Assembly (NCBI RefSeq): GCF_900005765.1
Contig: NC_041682.1
Coordinates: 598,420 to 662,419, forward strand
Direction of reading: 5' to 3'
Length of the DNA stretch: 64,000 nucleotides
Source of the DNA: Plasmodium relictum
Taxonomy: Eukaryota > Apicomplexa > Aconoidasida > Haemosporida > Plasmodiidae
Shown: positions 1-10,882 of the stretch, one piece after another
Layout: each line of letters starts with the position of its first letter
Position numbering within the stretch: position 1 is the first letter of the stretch
Notes under the pieces: model-generated
Told to the model about the DNA's origin: nothing
The model's input: only the letters and a program-made list of their open reading frames with translations
Databases searched by the model: none
Program-made: the position numbers and the translations under genes

Positions 1-1053
1 GAGCATGCCTATTATGAAGATTTAGAAGATAATAAAATTATTGATTCTTATATAAACGAAGCGAATAAAGAAAATGAAGAATTAACAAAGGAATATAAAA
101 AGTTAAAAAAGAATAATATAGAAATAAATGATGAAATGAATGATGATGTAAAAATTCTTCTAGACTTTTTTGGTATTCCTTATATTCAATCTCCATGCGA
201 AGCAGAAGCTCAGTGCGCATATTTAAATAATCAAAATTATTGCGATGCAATTATAAGTGATGACTCAGATGTTTTAGTATTTAATGGAAAAACAGTAATT
301 AAAAATTTTTTTAATAGGAGAAAAACAGTCGAAGTATATGAAAGAAAAATAATAGAAGATAAGTTAGGTTTGTATCAAGAAGAATTAATTAATATATCTT
401 TATTATGTGGTTGTGACTATACAACGGGGGTTCATGGTATAGGTATTGTTAACTCTTTAGAAATAATTAAAGCTTTTCCTACTTTTGATGATTTAAAAAA
501 ATTAAAAGATATTGTATCTAATCCATTTAAGGAAATAAATAATGAAAACTATAGTGAAGAAATTAAAAATTTTCTCAACACTCACAAAAATTATAAATTA
601 AATTGGATATTCCCAAATAATTTTCCAGATAGAGAAGTGTATAGATGTTTCAAATATCCTAAGGTTAGTACAAATATTAAAAAATTTCAGTGGTATTTCC
701 CTAATATAAATAACATTTCGGATTTTTTAAATAAAACAACTAATATTCCAAAAGAAAAAATTTTTAACGTTTTGAATCCAATCTTGCAAAAATATGATAT
801 AAAAGTTAGAAGTTATCAATTAAAAATAGAAGATTTTTTTCCTATTATTGAAAGAAAGAGAAAAAATATAAATGATTTAATTGATAAAGTTAGAAAAAAT
901 AAAAAAAATAAAAAGAAATCTAATGGAAATATGGAATTAGATAAAAATACATCATCTTTGATTGATGTTAATCCGGCAGGGATAATTAAGTCAAAGAGAA
1001 TGACGCTGGCATTAGATTACATAAAAAAAAGAAAGAGTAAAAAAAAAAAATAG
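1..1053 (+). CDS. RAD2: DNA repair endonuclease RAD2/XPG, C-terminal part (5' end outside window)
   Basis: Open from the first base, so the N-terminus and the N nuclease block lie upstream; 350 residues are present. The XPG internal nuclease block is clear: CEAEAQCAYL near residues 66-75 and SDDSDVLVF near 86-94 supply the metal-binding acidic residues, and CGCDYTTGVHGIGIVNSLEI near 136-155 is the helix-two-turn-helix DNA-binding region. Residues 273-280 read QLKIEDFF, a full PIP box (Q-x-x-I-x-x-F-F) at the position XPG/Rad2 proteins use to bind PCNA. A Lys/Arg-rich tail ends the protein and could be a nuclear localisation signal. Family role: structure-specific 3' incision in nucleotide-excision repair. 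FEN1 and EXO1 are the related alternatives; the Rad2-like sequence context of the PIP box favours RAD2. It is convergent with RPN1. Confidence 0.88.
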   Translation, partial: EHAYYEDLEDNKIIDSYINEANKENEELTKEYKKLKKNNIEINDEMNDDVKILLDFFGIPYIQSPCEAEAQCAYLNNQNYCDAIISDDSDVLVFNGKTVIKNFFNRRKTVEVYERKIIEDKLGLYQEELINISLLCGCDYTTGVHGIGIVNSLEIIKAFPTFDDLKKLKDIVSNPFKEINNENYSEEIKNFLNTHKNYKLNWIFPNNFPDREVYRCFKYPKVSTNIKKFQWYFPNINNISDFLNKTTNIPKEKIFNVLNPILQKYDIKVRSYQLKIEDFFPIIERKRKNINDLIDKVRKNKKNKKKSNGNMELDKNTSSLIDVNPAGIIKSKRMTLALDYIKKRKSKKKK

Positions 1054-1364
1054 AACTGTATAAAAATATAAATAACAAGTAAAGGTTTAATTTCCTATTT
1101 TTATATTTTTTTTTATATATTCTTTTTTATGTCATTTATGTGTAATTATCTATTATTAATATTTTATATTTTTTTGTTTATGTTTGATTATAATTTTTAT
1201 TTATATTTTAACATGTTTTTTTTAATTATAGTTTATATTTTAAATAAAGTTATAAAAAAGGACTTATAAAAACTTATATTTTTAAATTCTTTTAATATCA
1301 ATTTACACACATTTAATTAATATATATATAAATATTAATTTGTAAATAAAATATTATATATGAA
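1054..1364. other. Convergent intergenic region, RAD2/RPN1
   Basis: About 310 bases of AT-rich sequence between the stops of RAD2 (+) and RPN1 (-). It must hold both 3' UTRs. No ORF, structured RNA or repeat beyond homopolymer T tracts is seen. Confidence 0.6.
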
Positions 1365-4300
1365 TTAATTAATTGCTGGAGGAATGTAATTTGGATCTTT
1401 TTTTAGAATAACTATTCCTTCTAAAGTGTCATTGATGGGTATATCTATGAAAGTGAAAAAAAAAAAAAAAGGTTTTTTAAAAATAAAAATATGATGATTT
1501 TTTAATAATTTTTTTATATTTTATTATTTATTAAAAGTTATTACATTCTTCTGTTGCTATTTCTGCTCTATCTGTGTGTAATAATAAAACTGGGGTAACA
1601 TGAGTTTGAAATCCTGTTATTGTTTTTGGTTTTCCTGCTTGCCCAACAACATCAACAGCCTTAAAAAAAAAAATATAAATTGTAAAAAAATATATATAAT
1701 GAAAAAACAAATTTTTTTTTTTCAGGGAGATTTGAACGATTTTACAAATATATGTCATGAAATAATTTTGTGTATATGTGTGTGTATATAATTATGTATT
1801 TTACCTGTCCAACACGGACAGACACTGGTAATGGTTCTAAATTTTCATTAACAGTTACAAGCATTCTTGGATAAATACAAGGTACTAAATGATAAAGCAA
1901 GTAATGATATTTGCCTAATATTGTTGATTTCAGTTGCAAACAAGCATGTATTGTTACTAATAAAGATCCTAATGAAACATAGTTAATAATTGAACGATTA
2001 GAATGCAAAGGATTAATAGTTAATAATCCTTTCCCCATATATAACAAACCTTGAGCTAATCTCACAACAAAAATAGCATTGGTATCTTTGCAATAAAAAG
2101 CGGATAATTGTCTCAATAAAATAGCTATTCTTGAATTATTTGTTCCTGCACCAACAAATCCTAACGAGATGATAGCATGCAAAGCAACATCAGGATCTTG
2201 ATCATGCGTTAATTTTGATAAAATGTCTACAATATTTGGTTTTGGAAATGATGTAAATAATAATGCCAAAGCTAATGGAACAGCTTTTTTTTGATTTACA
2301 TTAGAATATTGTAAAAAATGATCAATAATTCGTGTTGTCATTTCTGAACTTATATCATCAGTTAAGGCTATGAGTGCAATGTTCAAAATAGCTACACATT
2401 GATCTAAATTATCCTCTACATAATTATTACTGTTTGTATTTTTTGCATCATTACTTTTTACATTTTTGTTAGTGTTATTTTTTTTGTTATCTACATTTAC
2501 ATTTTTGTTATCTGTATTAACTTTATTTTCAGTATTAATTTTTTTATCATTTCGTTTTTCAACTAACAATTGCAACATCTTTTGAACCTTCAGAACATCA
2601 TTAGATCCTGCAAAAGCCATTCCTTCTACTGTTGCAATCATATATTTTGAAATAGGATGTTTAATAATTTCCAAGGCAGACAATGTAGCTTCACATTTTT
2701 CTCTTGAACAAAGAAATAAGAGTCCTAAAGCAACAGCATACAATTTTGCTATTGGTGAATCCAAAGAATTGTTTATTTTTTCTTTTTCTAAAACGGTATC
2801 AATGATATATTCAGCAATTTCTCTATTTTGTGATCCAACAAAAACTAAACCTAAAGATAAAGCAGCAAAAACACTGCATTCAATAATACAACCATTATCA
2901 ACTAAAGGTGGAATTAAAACGTCTAACAAATTTTCTCTATTAGTACCAGCATAAGCATAGCCAAAACCTAAAATAGCACCAATTTTTTCCATTACATTTT
3001 GTGCATCTATATGTTCAGATAACAAAGCATATGCAGGATCACATTCATTTTTTATATTCGTGCAGGCCAATCCAAATGCCATTAAAGCACCTGACTTTAC
3101 ATACTGATCACTACTATATTGAAATTTATCAATTTGAGATAATCCTTCATCGATATTCCACAATAATAGTAATCCCATTGATGCAGTTGCACTCATTAAT
3201 CCATATTCCTTATTTTTAAAAAGCCATAAAGAGGAATTAACAGTCATTAATTTATCTTTACAAAAACCAGCGTTTACAAATGCATTAACAAATGTTGAAG
3301 ACAAATTTTGTTTTGCAGAGTCCCATACACTTGTATTTCTTTTTTCTTCTAAATGGGTTTTATAAACATCTTCTGGTAATTTGGGTTCTTCTACATCTAA
3401 ATCTTTGGCTAATTTTAAAAAAATGGACGATAAGTGTTCCCCTGATGATAAATTAGATATTTGTGTTAAATTCAAATTTGGATATTTTGACTTTTCTTCT
3501 TCAGTAAATTCTAAATAAACACAATGTCTTGAGCATATTAGAGCTATTTGTTTACATATTAAAATATCTCCACACTCAAATATTAATTCTTTAATTTTAT
3601 CTATTTTATTTAATCTTAATAATATTTTTAAACATTCTATATGCCTTTTATGTTTTTTTAATATATTTAGTATCACATTCATTAATTTATAATACTCTTC
3701 TGTGGATGAGCTATAGTGCGTCAAGTTTGACAAATACAATATAGATCTATCACAAGATTTTTCATCAACATATAAATAAATATCATTTATTTTATCTACT
3801 TCTATTAATAAATCAATGGCCTCATATTCAGTATTATGACTAAAAGAATAAGGAACAATAATGTTTACTAATTCATATATATGATTTACTGTAACATTCT
3901 TTGTTGTTGCATTAGTATTTAAATTTGCTTCTTCTTCTTTTATATTTTTATATTCAGCTAATAATTTAGTAATTAAGTTCTTTATATACTCATGCCCATA
4001 ATTTATTATATCTTTTTTATTTCCAGATATAACATATTTTACGATATTATTTTCATCCCCTATTGTGGTAGATAAAGCACTTATCATATTGCTTAATTTT
4101 CTTTTACATTCTTCAAATTTCATTTCATTATGTATTTCTATTAATGTATTATAATGTGTTTTTAAAACTTTTAAAGCTAGCAAAGAAGTTAAAATTCCAC
4201 TAGTATCAATAATTTCTTTATTTAATAAATTAATCGATAAATTTACTACATTTATATCATCATCTTTTAATCTAGTAATTAGCAATTCCAATTCCTCCTT

Positions 4301-4585
4301 TTTTTTCTTTTCTTCTTCATTTAATTCTTCTTTCTTAATTTTTGCATTTAATTTTCTTCTCTTTTCATCTGTATCCTTTACAGGGACTTTAATTAAAACT
4401 GCCTATATATTAAGAAAAAAAAAAAAATGTTTCATCAATTTCATTATAAAAAAAATAAAATATAATATTAGTAGTAGTATTATTTAATTATGTAAGTGTA
4501 TACACAAAGATATATAAATTAGAAATATAATTTATATTAAGATTTTATATGTATTATATCTTACTTTTTTATCTTCTGCTGTCAT
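1365..4585 (-). CDS. RPN1: 26S proteasome regulatory subunit RPN1 (PSMD2)
   Basis: Four exons with matching phases: 4565-4585, 1806-to-4402 block ending at 1805, 1545-1659 and 1365-1444, giving 937 residues (human PSMD2 is about 908). The first exon codes only seven residues (MTAEDKK) before a GTAAGA donor. The body carries the proteasome/cyclosome repeats ([47 protein letters not shown]). The join LPVSVRVGQ + [20 protein letters not shown] + [20 protein letters not shown] reproduces the conserved RPN1 C-terminus across two introns, which fixes the splice sites. Role: the largest non-ATPase subunit of the 19S base, a platform for ubiquitin-like shuttle factors and a deubiquitinase. An Asn/Lys/Asp-rich insert (encoded near 2420-2550) interrupts the repeat region, a common Plasmodium feature. 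Confidence 0.95.
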
Positions 4586-5817
4586 ATTTATTTATTAATT
4601 TTTTTTAAATTCCAAAAAAAAAAAAAATTATATATGTATATAATATGTTTTGTACATAAAGTTTTCAATACAATGTATATTTCTTGATCATCATACGTAA
4701 TAGTATATCATTTAGTATTTATAACAAATTCTAATATCTATTTATTAATTTTTTTTTCTTTTTAAATTTTATATATTCTCATAAATATATATATATATAT
4801 ATGTTTTATTTAAAATGATTTAAAATATATTTCTTTAATAAAGTGTAAAAAATTACATAAAAATGCAAGGTTAAAAAATATATACATATTAAAATTACAT
4901 TGTTGCATTATAATTTATATTTTTTTGAATATATTTATTATACACTTTTACAATTTTATTTAAAATATATTTTTTTACATTTAATAAAATATTCAAAACA
5001 ATGTAGTTTTAATTATATTTTCATCATATATAATTTTTTTTTTTTTTAATTGAAGATAAACAAAAAAAAAAATATATATATAAATTAATCTGTTAAAAAA
5101 AAAAAAAAAATATTGTGCATTAAAGGAATATATAGTTAATATTCTCTTATTCCTTGGGAAACTATGTGAGAAAACAAAAATAAAAATGTAAAAGAATGAA
5201 AATTTAATTTCTAATATTTTTTTTAAATATTAAATTTTTTGTTATCTTTGTGTATTCCTCTCGTGTAATTTAAATTATATGCAATCTATATAGTAAAAAA
5301 AAAATATTAAAAAACTTTACATTTAACAAAATACACAAAACACATTTATATAATATAAAAAATTTTTTGGTTCAATTCTTTTTTTTTTCTTTTTTTTTTA
5401 TTTTATTGATATTAAAAATTTTTTTAAAAAGAAAAAATAGATAAGTTTTAAAATTTTCCTTTTATCAATTTTATCTTGTAATTTTCCAGTATTTTTATTA
5501 TTTTTTTTTTTGTTTTGTATCTTTTAAAAATTTTAAATTAAACATTTTGAGTCTTTTAAATTATTTTTAAGTGTATTATTATATTCCAATTTATAATATT
5601 TAATTAGAAGTTTCTGTATTTTATTAAATTGAATTTTTTCTTTTTTTTTTCTCTTTTTTGTTTTCCTTTTTTCTATTATTAGTAGGTTGCAATTATAAAT
5701 TTTTTTTAGTTAATATCATATAACAAGTTTTTAAATCATTACAATCATTTTTTTAAAGAATAATTCTATGTTAGATTTATTATATTACATATGTTCATTT
5801 ATATATTTCTCTAAAAG
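4586..5817. promoter_or_regulatory. Divergent intergenic region, RPN1/PH protein
   Basis: About 1.2 kb between the start codons of RPN1 (-) and the PH-domain gene (+), so it should hold both promoters and 5' UTRs. It consists of A/T runs and short AT dinucleotide tracts; no ORF of note or recognisable motif is seen. Confidence 0.5.
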
Positions 5818-6491
5818 ATGGATATAGTGAATGAAGGTTGGGTATTTAAGCAATCTAAATATTTAAAAAGGCTGAGAAAAAGATATATCATATTAACAAA
5901 AAATTTCATTTGCTCTTTTAAATCTCAGTATTATCAAGGTGAAAAACCAACAGAAGTAATTTAACAAAAAAAAAAAAAAGAATTGTGCAATTGATTTTGT
6001 GTTTTGTCATAATTAATAGATGAGTGTCTAATATTATGTATACATATATATATATGTATTTTTTTTTAATTTTTTTAATACTTAGATATTATACCTTAAT
6101 AAATTTACTGAGTTAACTTCAATTGAAGATATTAGAAAAATAAAGTTAGTAGAAAATGAATTAGGTATAACCAGTATACATTTATTTAATATAAGATATA
6201 ATAATAGGAAAATTTTATTTGCTACTTTAGACAAAGATGAGAAAAACAAATGGATAAGTAAACATTTTTTTTTTTTATTTTAAAAAAATTTAAATTGAAA
6301 CTTATATATAAAAATAAAAAAAAAAAAAATAAAAAAATAGAATAAAATAATACAGTATTAACGATGGCAATAAATATAACAAATTATAATACAATAATAT
6401 GTACAAAAAAATTTTTTTTTATTTATTTTTTTTTTTAGAGCATATTAGTAGACAAATGATAAAGCCAACGGTCTTAATGAGCGAATATTAA
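5818..6491 (+). CDS. Small stand-alone pleckstrin homology (PH) domain protein
   Basis: Three exons (5818-5955, 6086-6257, 6439-6491) with phases 0 and 1 join to a 120-residue protein. It starts MDIVNEGWVFKQSKYLKR and continues RKRYIILTKNFICSFKS, the classic first strands of a PH fold (EGWL.KQ...LK.W..RYFvL....L..yks). It ends with the C-terminal helix containing the invariant Trp (KDEKNKWIKHISRQM). The whole protein is essentially one PH domain without transmembrane, myristoylation or other modules. Family knowledge: PH domains bind phosphoinositides or protein partners, so an adaptor or membrane-recruitment role is likely; the ligand cannot be read here. Basic residues (KYLKRLRKR) in the beta1-beta2 loop favour phosphoinositide binding. 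The exon junctions are all canonical GT-AG. Confidence 0.8.
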
Positions 6492-6722
6492 TAAAAATTA
6501 TTTAAAGTACAATAAAAAAAAATTAAATTATAAATGGTAAATAATTTTTAATTATAGTAATATTCATATAACTAACGTATTCTCTTTATTTTAATTTTTT
6601 TTTTTTTTAATTTTATATTTATGTCTAAATGCAAATTGTGCTTTAAAGAATAATACTTATATTTTTATTTATTTCCTTTTTTATTATTTTTAAGAACATT
6701 TATTTTTATATTCAATTATAAA

Positions 6723-7804
6723 TTAATTAGGAAATATAGGTGTCAAAAAATTATCATATTTATTATTTTCATCAAAATCGTACGAACATAAACAATTTAG
6801 ATTTATATAATTTTTTAATTCTTCCTTTAATCTACAAAAGGAAAACAAACAAAAAAAAAAAAAATTATAATACATAATTATAAATATGTTAAATCATATG
6901 ATTGTGCTGCAAAATGAATATGCATATTTTTTTTTTTTATTTAATTTACATACTTGATGTCTTGTTCATTTTCTTGTTTTTCATCTGTTTTTGTCAATAA
7001 ATTTAAAATGAAAGATTTATCTTTTTTTTTTTCCATTTCCTTTTCTTTCTTCTTTTTTTTTAACAATTCATTATTCTGTTCATTTAATTCATTAATAATT
7101 TCAGTAGATATATCATCATTAGTTTTGTTTTCTTCATTTTTTTTATAAATATTTTTTAATTCTATAATAGCTTTTTTATTTCCTATATATTAAAAATGTA
7201 TATTTATAAAATGAAATAAGTGAATAAATGTAGTAATATATATATATATTTTTACTAAAAAAAAATTGTTAAATTTTATTTTACCTTTAAGAGCTTTGTA
7301 TTTTATCTCATCATTTTTACTAAATGATAATTTAAAATCATATTCACATATTTTTTTATCTTTCAGACTCTAATTTTAAATAAGTTAAAAAAAAAAAAGA
7401 AATACATTATAAAAAAATGAAATAAAAAACCTTTTTAAAGGCAATTAAAAAAAAAAATGAATTATTATATTATTTTTCTATTGTAATAAATTTTATTTTT
7501 TTTATTTTCTTTACTTCATAAGCTTTTATTGCGTCTTTGAAATGCACATATTTTATGAAAAATATACTACTTTTTTTTTTACCAAAGTAAATACCTTCAC
7601 CTAATAGTGGGCCATCTAAAAGTAAAGAAAAAAAAAGAAAAGAAAAATTTATACTATAAAAATAAAATTTTACCTTTTTTTTTTTTAATTTTAGTTTAAA
7701 AAAAATCTACATTTACTAAATATTTCAGTGATTTCAAAACGATTTATATCAATGGGAATATTTTTACAAATTATAGTTGCGTTACTATTAAGAATTTGGT
7801 TCAT
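6723..7804 (-). CDS. RRM-type RNA-binding protein
   Basis: Five exons (7717-7804, 7515-7615, 7285-7369, 6954-7182, 6723-6831), phases 1, 0, 1 and 2 all consistent, give 203 residues. The N-terminus is an RNA recognition motif: ATIICKNIP is the RNP2 strand, and GEGIYFGKKKSSIFFIKYVH followed by FKDAIKAYE is the RNP1 strand region and second helix. The C-terminal half is charged (LLKKKKKEKEMEKKKDKS) and ends in an acidic/aromatic tail (FLTPIFPN). RRM proteins bind single-stranded RNA; nothing in the tail points to splicing, export or translation in particular. RNP1 is degenerate (Phe and Ile where K/R-G-F/Y-G is usual), so it could also be a protein-binding RRM. Tandem with CDC45 on the same strand, about 1.2 kb apart. 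Confidence 0.78.
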
Positions 7805-9034
7805 TTAAGAAAAAATATTTTCACTTAAAAAAATTTCTTATTAAATTTATAAAAAAATATTCATTTAAAAAAAAAAATTAAATGAAATTTTTTTTTATTT
7901 TCCTATGTTCTATTTATTTTTAACACAAAAAAAAAAAAGTTGAAAAAATACGATGCCAATTTTAAGAGCTTATAAAATTTAATATTAATAAAAACATATC
8001 TTCTTACATAATGAAATAAAAATTAAATTGTACTAAAGATAAAATAAGTATTTGAAGTATATTTAAAATGAAAAAACTACAAAAATATTATCAAAAATAA
8101 AAAATTTAAAAATCTCTTAAAATTTTCTTCATAGAATATATGTTAAATATTATAACGAAAATTTATTCATTATTTATAAAAAAATAAATGGAATTTTTTT
8201 TATTTTTTGTTTTACTTGAATGAAAATACAGATAATTATATTCTGTTTTTTCTTTTTAACTTTAATATATAAATAATAAATTATGTTATCATTTCTTACT
8301 ATAAATTTTTATTCTTATAAATTTTTATGAGAGATATTTTTAATTCAACTTAAACTAATGCTTCCTAATAAAAATAATGGGATAACTTAAAGAAAAAATG
8401 ATATAATAAAATTGTGTGCAAGCTTTAAAATTAAGGATCAAATTGTTTTAATTAATATAATTTTTGATTTTTTTGAAAATTTTTTTTTTTTAATTTATAT
8501 TATTATGAAAGTATGATATATTTTCAAATAAAAATATGAAAAAAAATTGAAAATAATTTTTTTAATCGACAAATAAAGCACCTTGCATATATAATATTGT
8601 ATTTTTGTATAAAAAAATATGACATATACATACAAAAAAAAAAAGAAAAATATAAAAGATAAATATTAAGTTGGATATATATATATATATATATACATAC
8701 GTATTTTTCTATTTTCCTATATATTAAAAATGAATAATTTTAAATAAATATATGTGAAGTTTAGAATAAAAAAAAATTTATAGCAATATATATATATATA
8801 TGCCTACTATTAAAGGAATATTTTATTTATCTCTCTATATATTTCAATGTATTATTAAAAAAAAAATTAAATAAAAATAATAAAAATATGTATATATTTT
8901 ATATAATTTTAACAAAAAAATAATTTTTAAATGTTTATTATTTTTTTATTTTTTTTTATTTTTTTTGTATGTATTAAAAAGAACAAAAAAAAGAAAATAA
9001 AATAAAAATAAAAATGAAAAATTTTTATATGTTA
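7805..9034. other. Intergenic region upstream of the RRM gene
   Basis: About 1.2 kb between the RRM gene start and the CDC45 stop, both on the minus strand. It holds the CDC45 3' UTR and the RRM gene promoter. Only A/T homopolymers and short (AT)n tracts near 8680-8700 and 8790 are visible. Confidence 0.5.
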
Positions 9035-10882
9035 TTACTCATTTATTTCATCATTTATTGAATTTTTCTCTTCATCAAGTTCATTTATTTGTTCATCACC
9101 AAAAAATTCTTCTTCTCTATCATCTTCTTCTATTTCAGCTTCTTCTTCTTCAAAAAATTCTTCTTCACTACTAATATTTTCATTTAATTCTTTTTTATGA
9201 TCATGCTTAACCATTCCTCTGAATACTTCTTTTATTTCGTCCAATATAAATTTAAAATCATTTTTTCTTATTTTTATTGTATTAACATCAAATAGTGTGT
9301 CATATATGATATGCTCTGAATTTGTATATACAATTTTTGAAAAAATTGAAGGCCAGTAATCCTTTTTGTTTAAAGGTGTGAAGCCATATAGAATTGTTTC
9401 ATCTGAATCAATAATATGACAAACGATTAGGTGATACGTTTTATATTTATCGTTACAGTAGGATTGGAATGAAGAAAACATATTAGAAATAAATTTTAAT
9501 TCAAAAGGATGACAATAAGAGTTTTTTGGTGTTTGAAATATATCCAAGAAAATTTTTAAATTGGGAGTTATAGAAATAGATTTTTTATTACTTTCAATGA
9601 TTTTTTTAATTAATATACTTAAATAACTTGCTGCATTTCTATGTAAATGTTTTTCAATTAATTTATCATAAATCTCTGATTGTTTTAATCTATCTTTAAA
9701 AATATTATGCAAAAAATCAGAGGTTTTCAAACAATTATAGAGATAAGTATCCATTTTTTTAGCTCTATTTATATAAATATAAATAAGGATAATTAAAAAA
9801 TAAAAACTGTCATTATTGTATAATACATATGTTCTTCTCTTCCACCCCAATGTATTCATAGGTTTTATTATTTTTATAAAGTTTTTTAATTTTACTAAAA
9901 TTTCATTTTGTTTTTTCAGATCAAGTTGTCTAAAGTTTCCAGTAAACTCTTTTATTTCAATATGGCACATAGTTCTAATTTGATTAAATGTATTTTTAAT
10001 ATTTTTATGATCGTATATATATATTCTTTCATCAATTTCTAAAGATTCGTTTAAGGAAATGAAAGATAACATAGGTAATAATCCTCTTTCAGATTCAAAA
10101 CACATAAAATGACCACTAGAAATATTTAATGAATCATTATGCAAATTTTTTATTTCTTTATTATAATATTCGTAAGTTATTTGATCTGTTTTTAAATAAG
10201 ATATTAGGGAAATGCTTGAAATAAAAATTATTGCTGATGAGTCATCTTCGCTTACACATTGTATAAAAGGATATATCATTAAGCATAAACATTTATATTC
10301 TTCTTTTATTATACTATAATGTTCATAAATATTTGAATAATAATTTTGTTTGTCTTTATTACTATTATATATTTTCATTATTTCATTTAGTTCATTTTCA
10401 CTAAGTACTAATTCCCATTTATCATTATTTTCAAAAATTTCATTAAAAGGTCTTTTATTATCTATAACAAAAAACTTTAAATAAGCTAAATAATTCTTAC
10501 TTAAAATTTTACTAAAAAAATTCTCAATATGCTCATAAATTGTTGTGTCAGTATTTATATGAGAACAAATTCCTATTAATATCACTTCAAAAAAATAATC
10601 TCTGTAATATTCTTTATTTTTTGAATATATATCATCATACTTTTTAAAAAAATTTATTATATCTTCTTTTTTTTCTACTCCATAACTAAATATATTAATA
10701 TCTCTTTTCAAGTTTTTATGAAAGTGCAAAATATGTTCAGTACATAAAGAATCTATATTGTTATAATAAAAAATGAAAATATTAAATTTAAATTCTTCAT
10801 TTTTTCTATTTGATAATTCCTTAATTTCCTTATTTACTCTCATATAATGATTTATAAATTCCTCTGCTTTTACAAATCCCAT
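9035..10882 (-). CDS. CDC45: DNA replication factor CDC45
   Basis: One uninterrupted 615-codon frame starting at the ATG at 10882. The N-terminal RecJ-like fold is recognisable: FNIFIFYYNNIDSLCTEHIL (residues 33-52) matches the CDC45 strand-Asp motif (VLLFVASDVDALCA in human), and FFVIDNKRPFN (137-147) matches FFVCDTHRPVN. The C-terminal part, YHLIVCHIIDSDETILYGF and the following helices, matches the last CDC45 segment (TVTVVGIPPET...). CDC45 joins MCM2-7 and GINS to form the CMG replicative helicase; the family is catalytically inactive although RecJ-derived. An acidic tail of about 45 residues (EEEFFEEEEAEIEEDDREEE) is added at the C-terminus; in human CDC45 the comparable acidic run is internal. 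Divergent from RPB4 over about 2.2 kb. Confidence 0.85.
   Translation of the reverse strand: MGFVKAEEFINHYMRVNKEIKELSNRKNEEFKFNIFIFYYNNIDSLCTEHILHFHKNLKRDINIFSYGVEKKEDIINFFKKYDDIYSKNKEYYRDYFFEVILIGICSHINTDTTIYEHIENFFSKILSKNYLAYLKFFVIDNKRPFNEIFENNDKWELVLSENELNEIMKIYNSNKDKQNYYSNIYEHYSIIKEEYKCLCLMIYPFIQCVSEDDSSAIIFISSISLISYLKTDQITYEYYNKEIKNLHNDSLNISSGHFMCFESERGLLPMLSFISLNESLEIDERIYIYDHKNIKNTFNQIRTMCHIEIKEFTGNFRQLDLKKQNEILVKLKNFIKIIKPMNTLGWKRRTYVLYNNDSFYFLIILIYIYINRAKKMDTYLYNCLKTSDFLHNIFKDRLKQSEIYDKLIEKHLHRNAASYLSILIKKIIESNKKSISITPNLKIFLDIFQTPKNSYCHPFELKFISNMFSSFQSYCNDKYKTYHLIVCHIIDSDETILYGFTPLNKKDYWPSIFSKIVYTNSEHIIYDTLFDVNTIKIRKNDFKFILDEIKEVFRGMVKHDHKKELNENISSEEEFFEEEEAEIEEDDREEEFFGDEQINELDEEKNSINDEINE

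Noticed and set aside
4289-4291. TTG as the start of RPN1
   Set aside because: The conserved body continues upstream in frame to a splice acceptor at 4403-4404 and joins an ATG exon; TTG start is not expected in Plasmodium.
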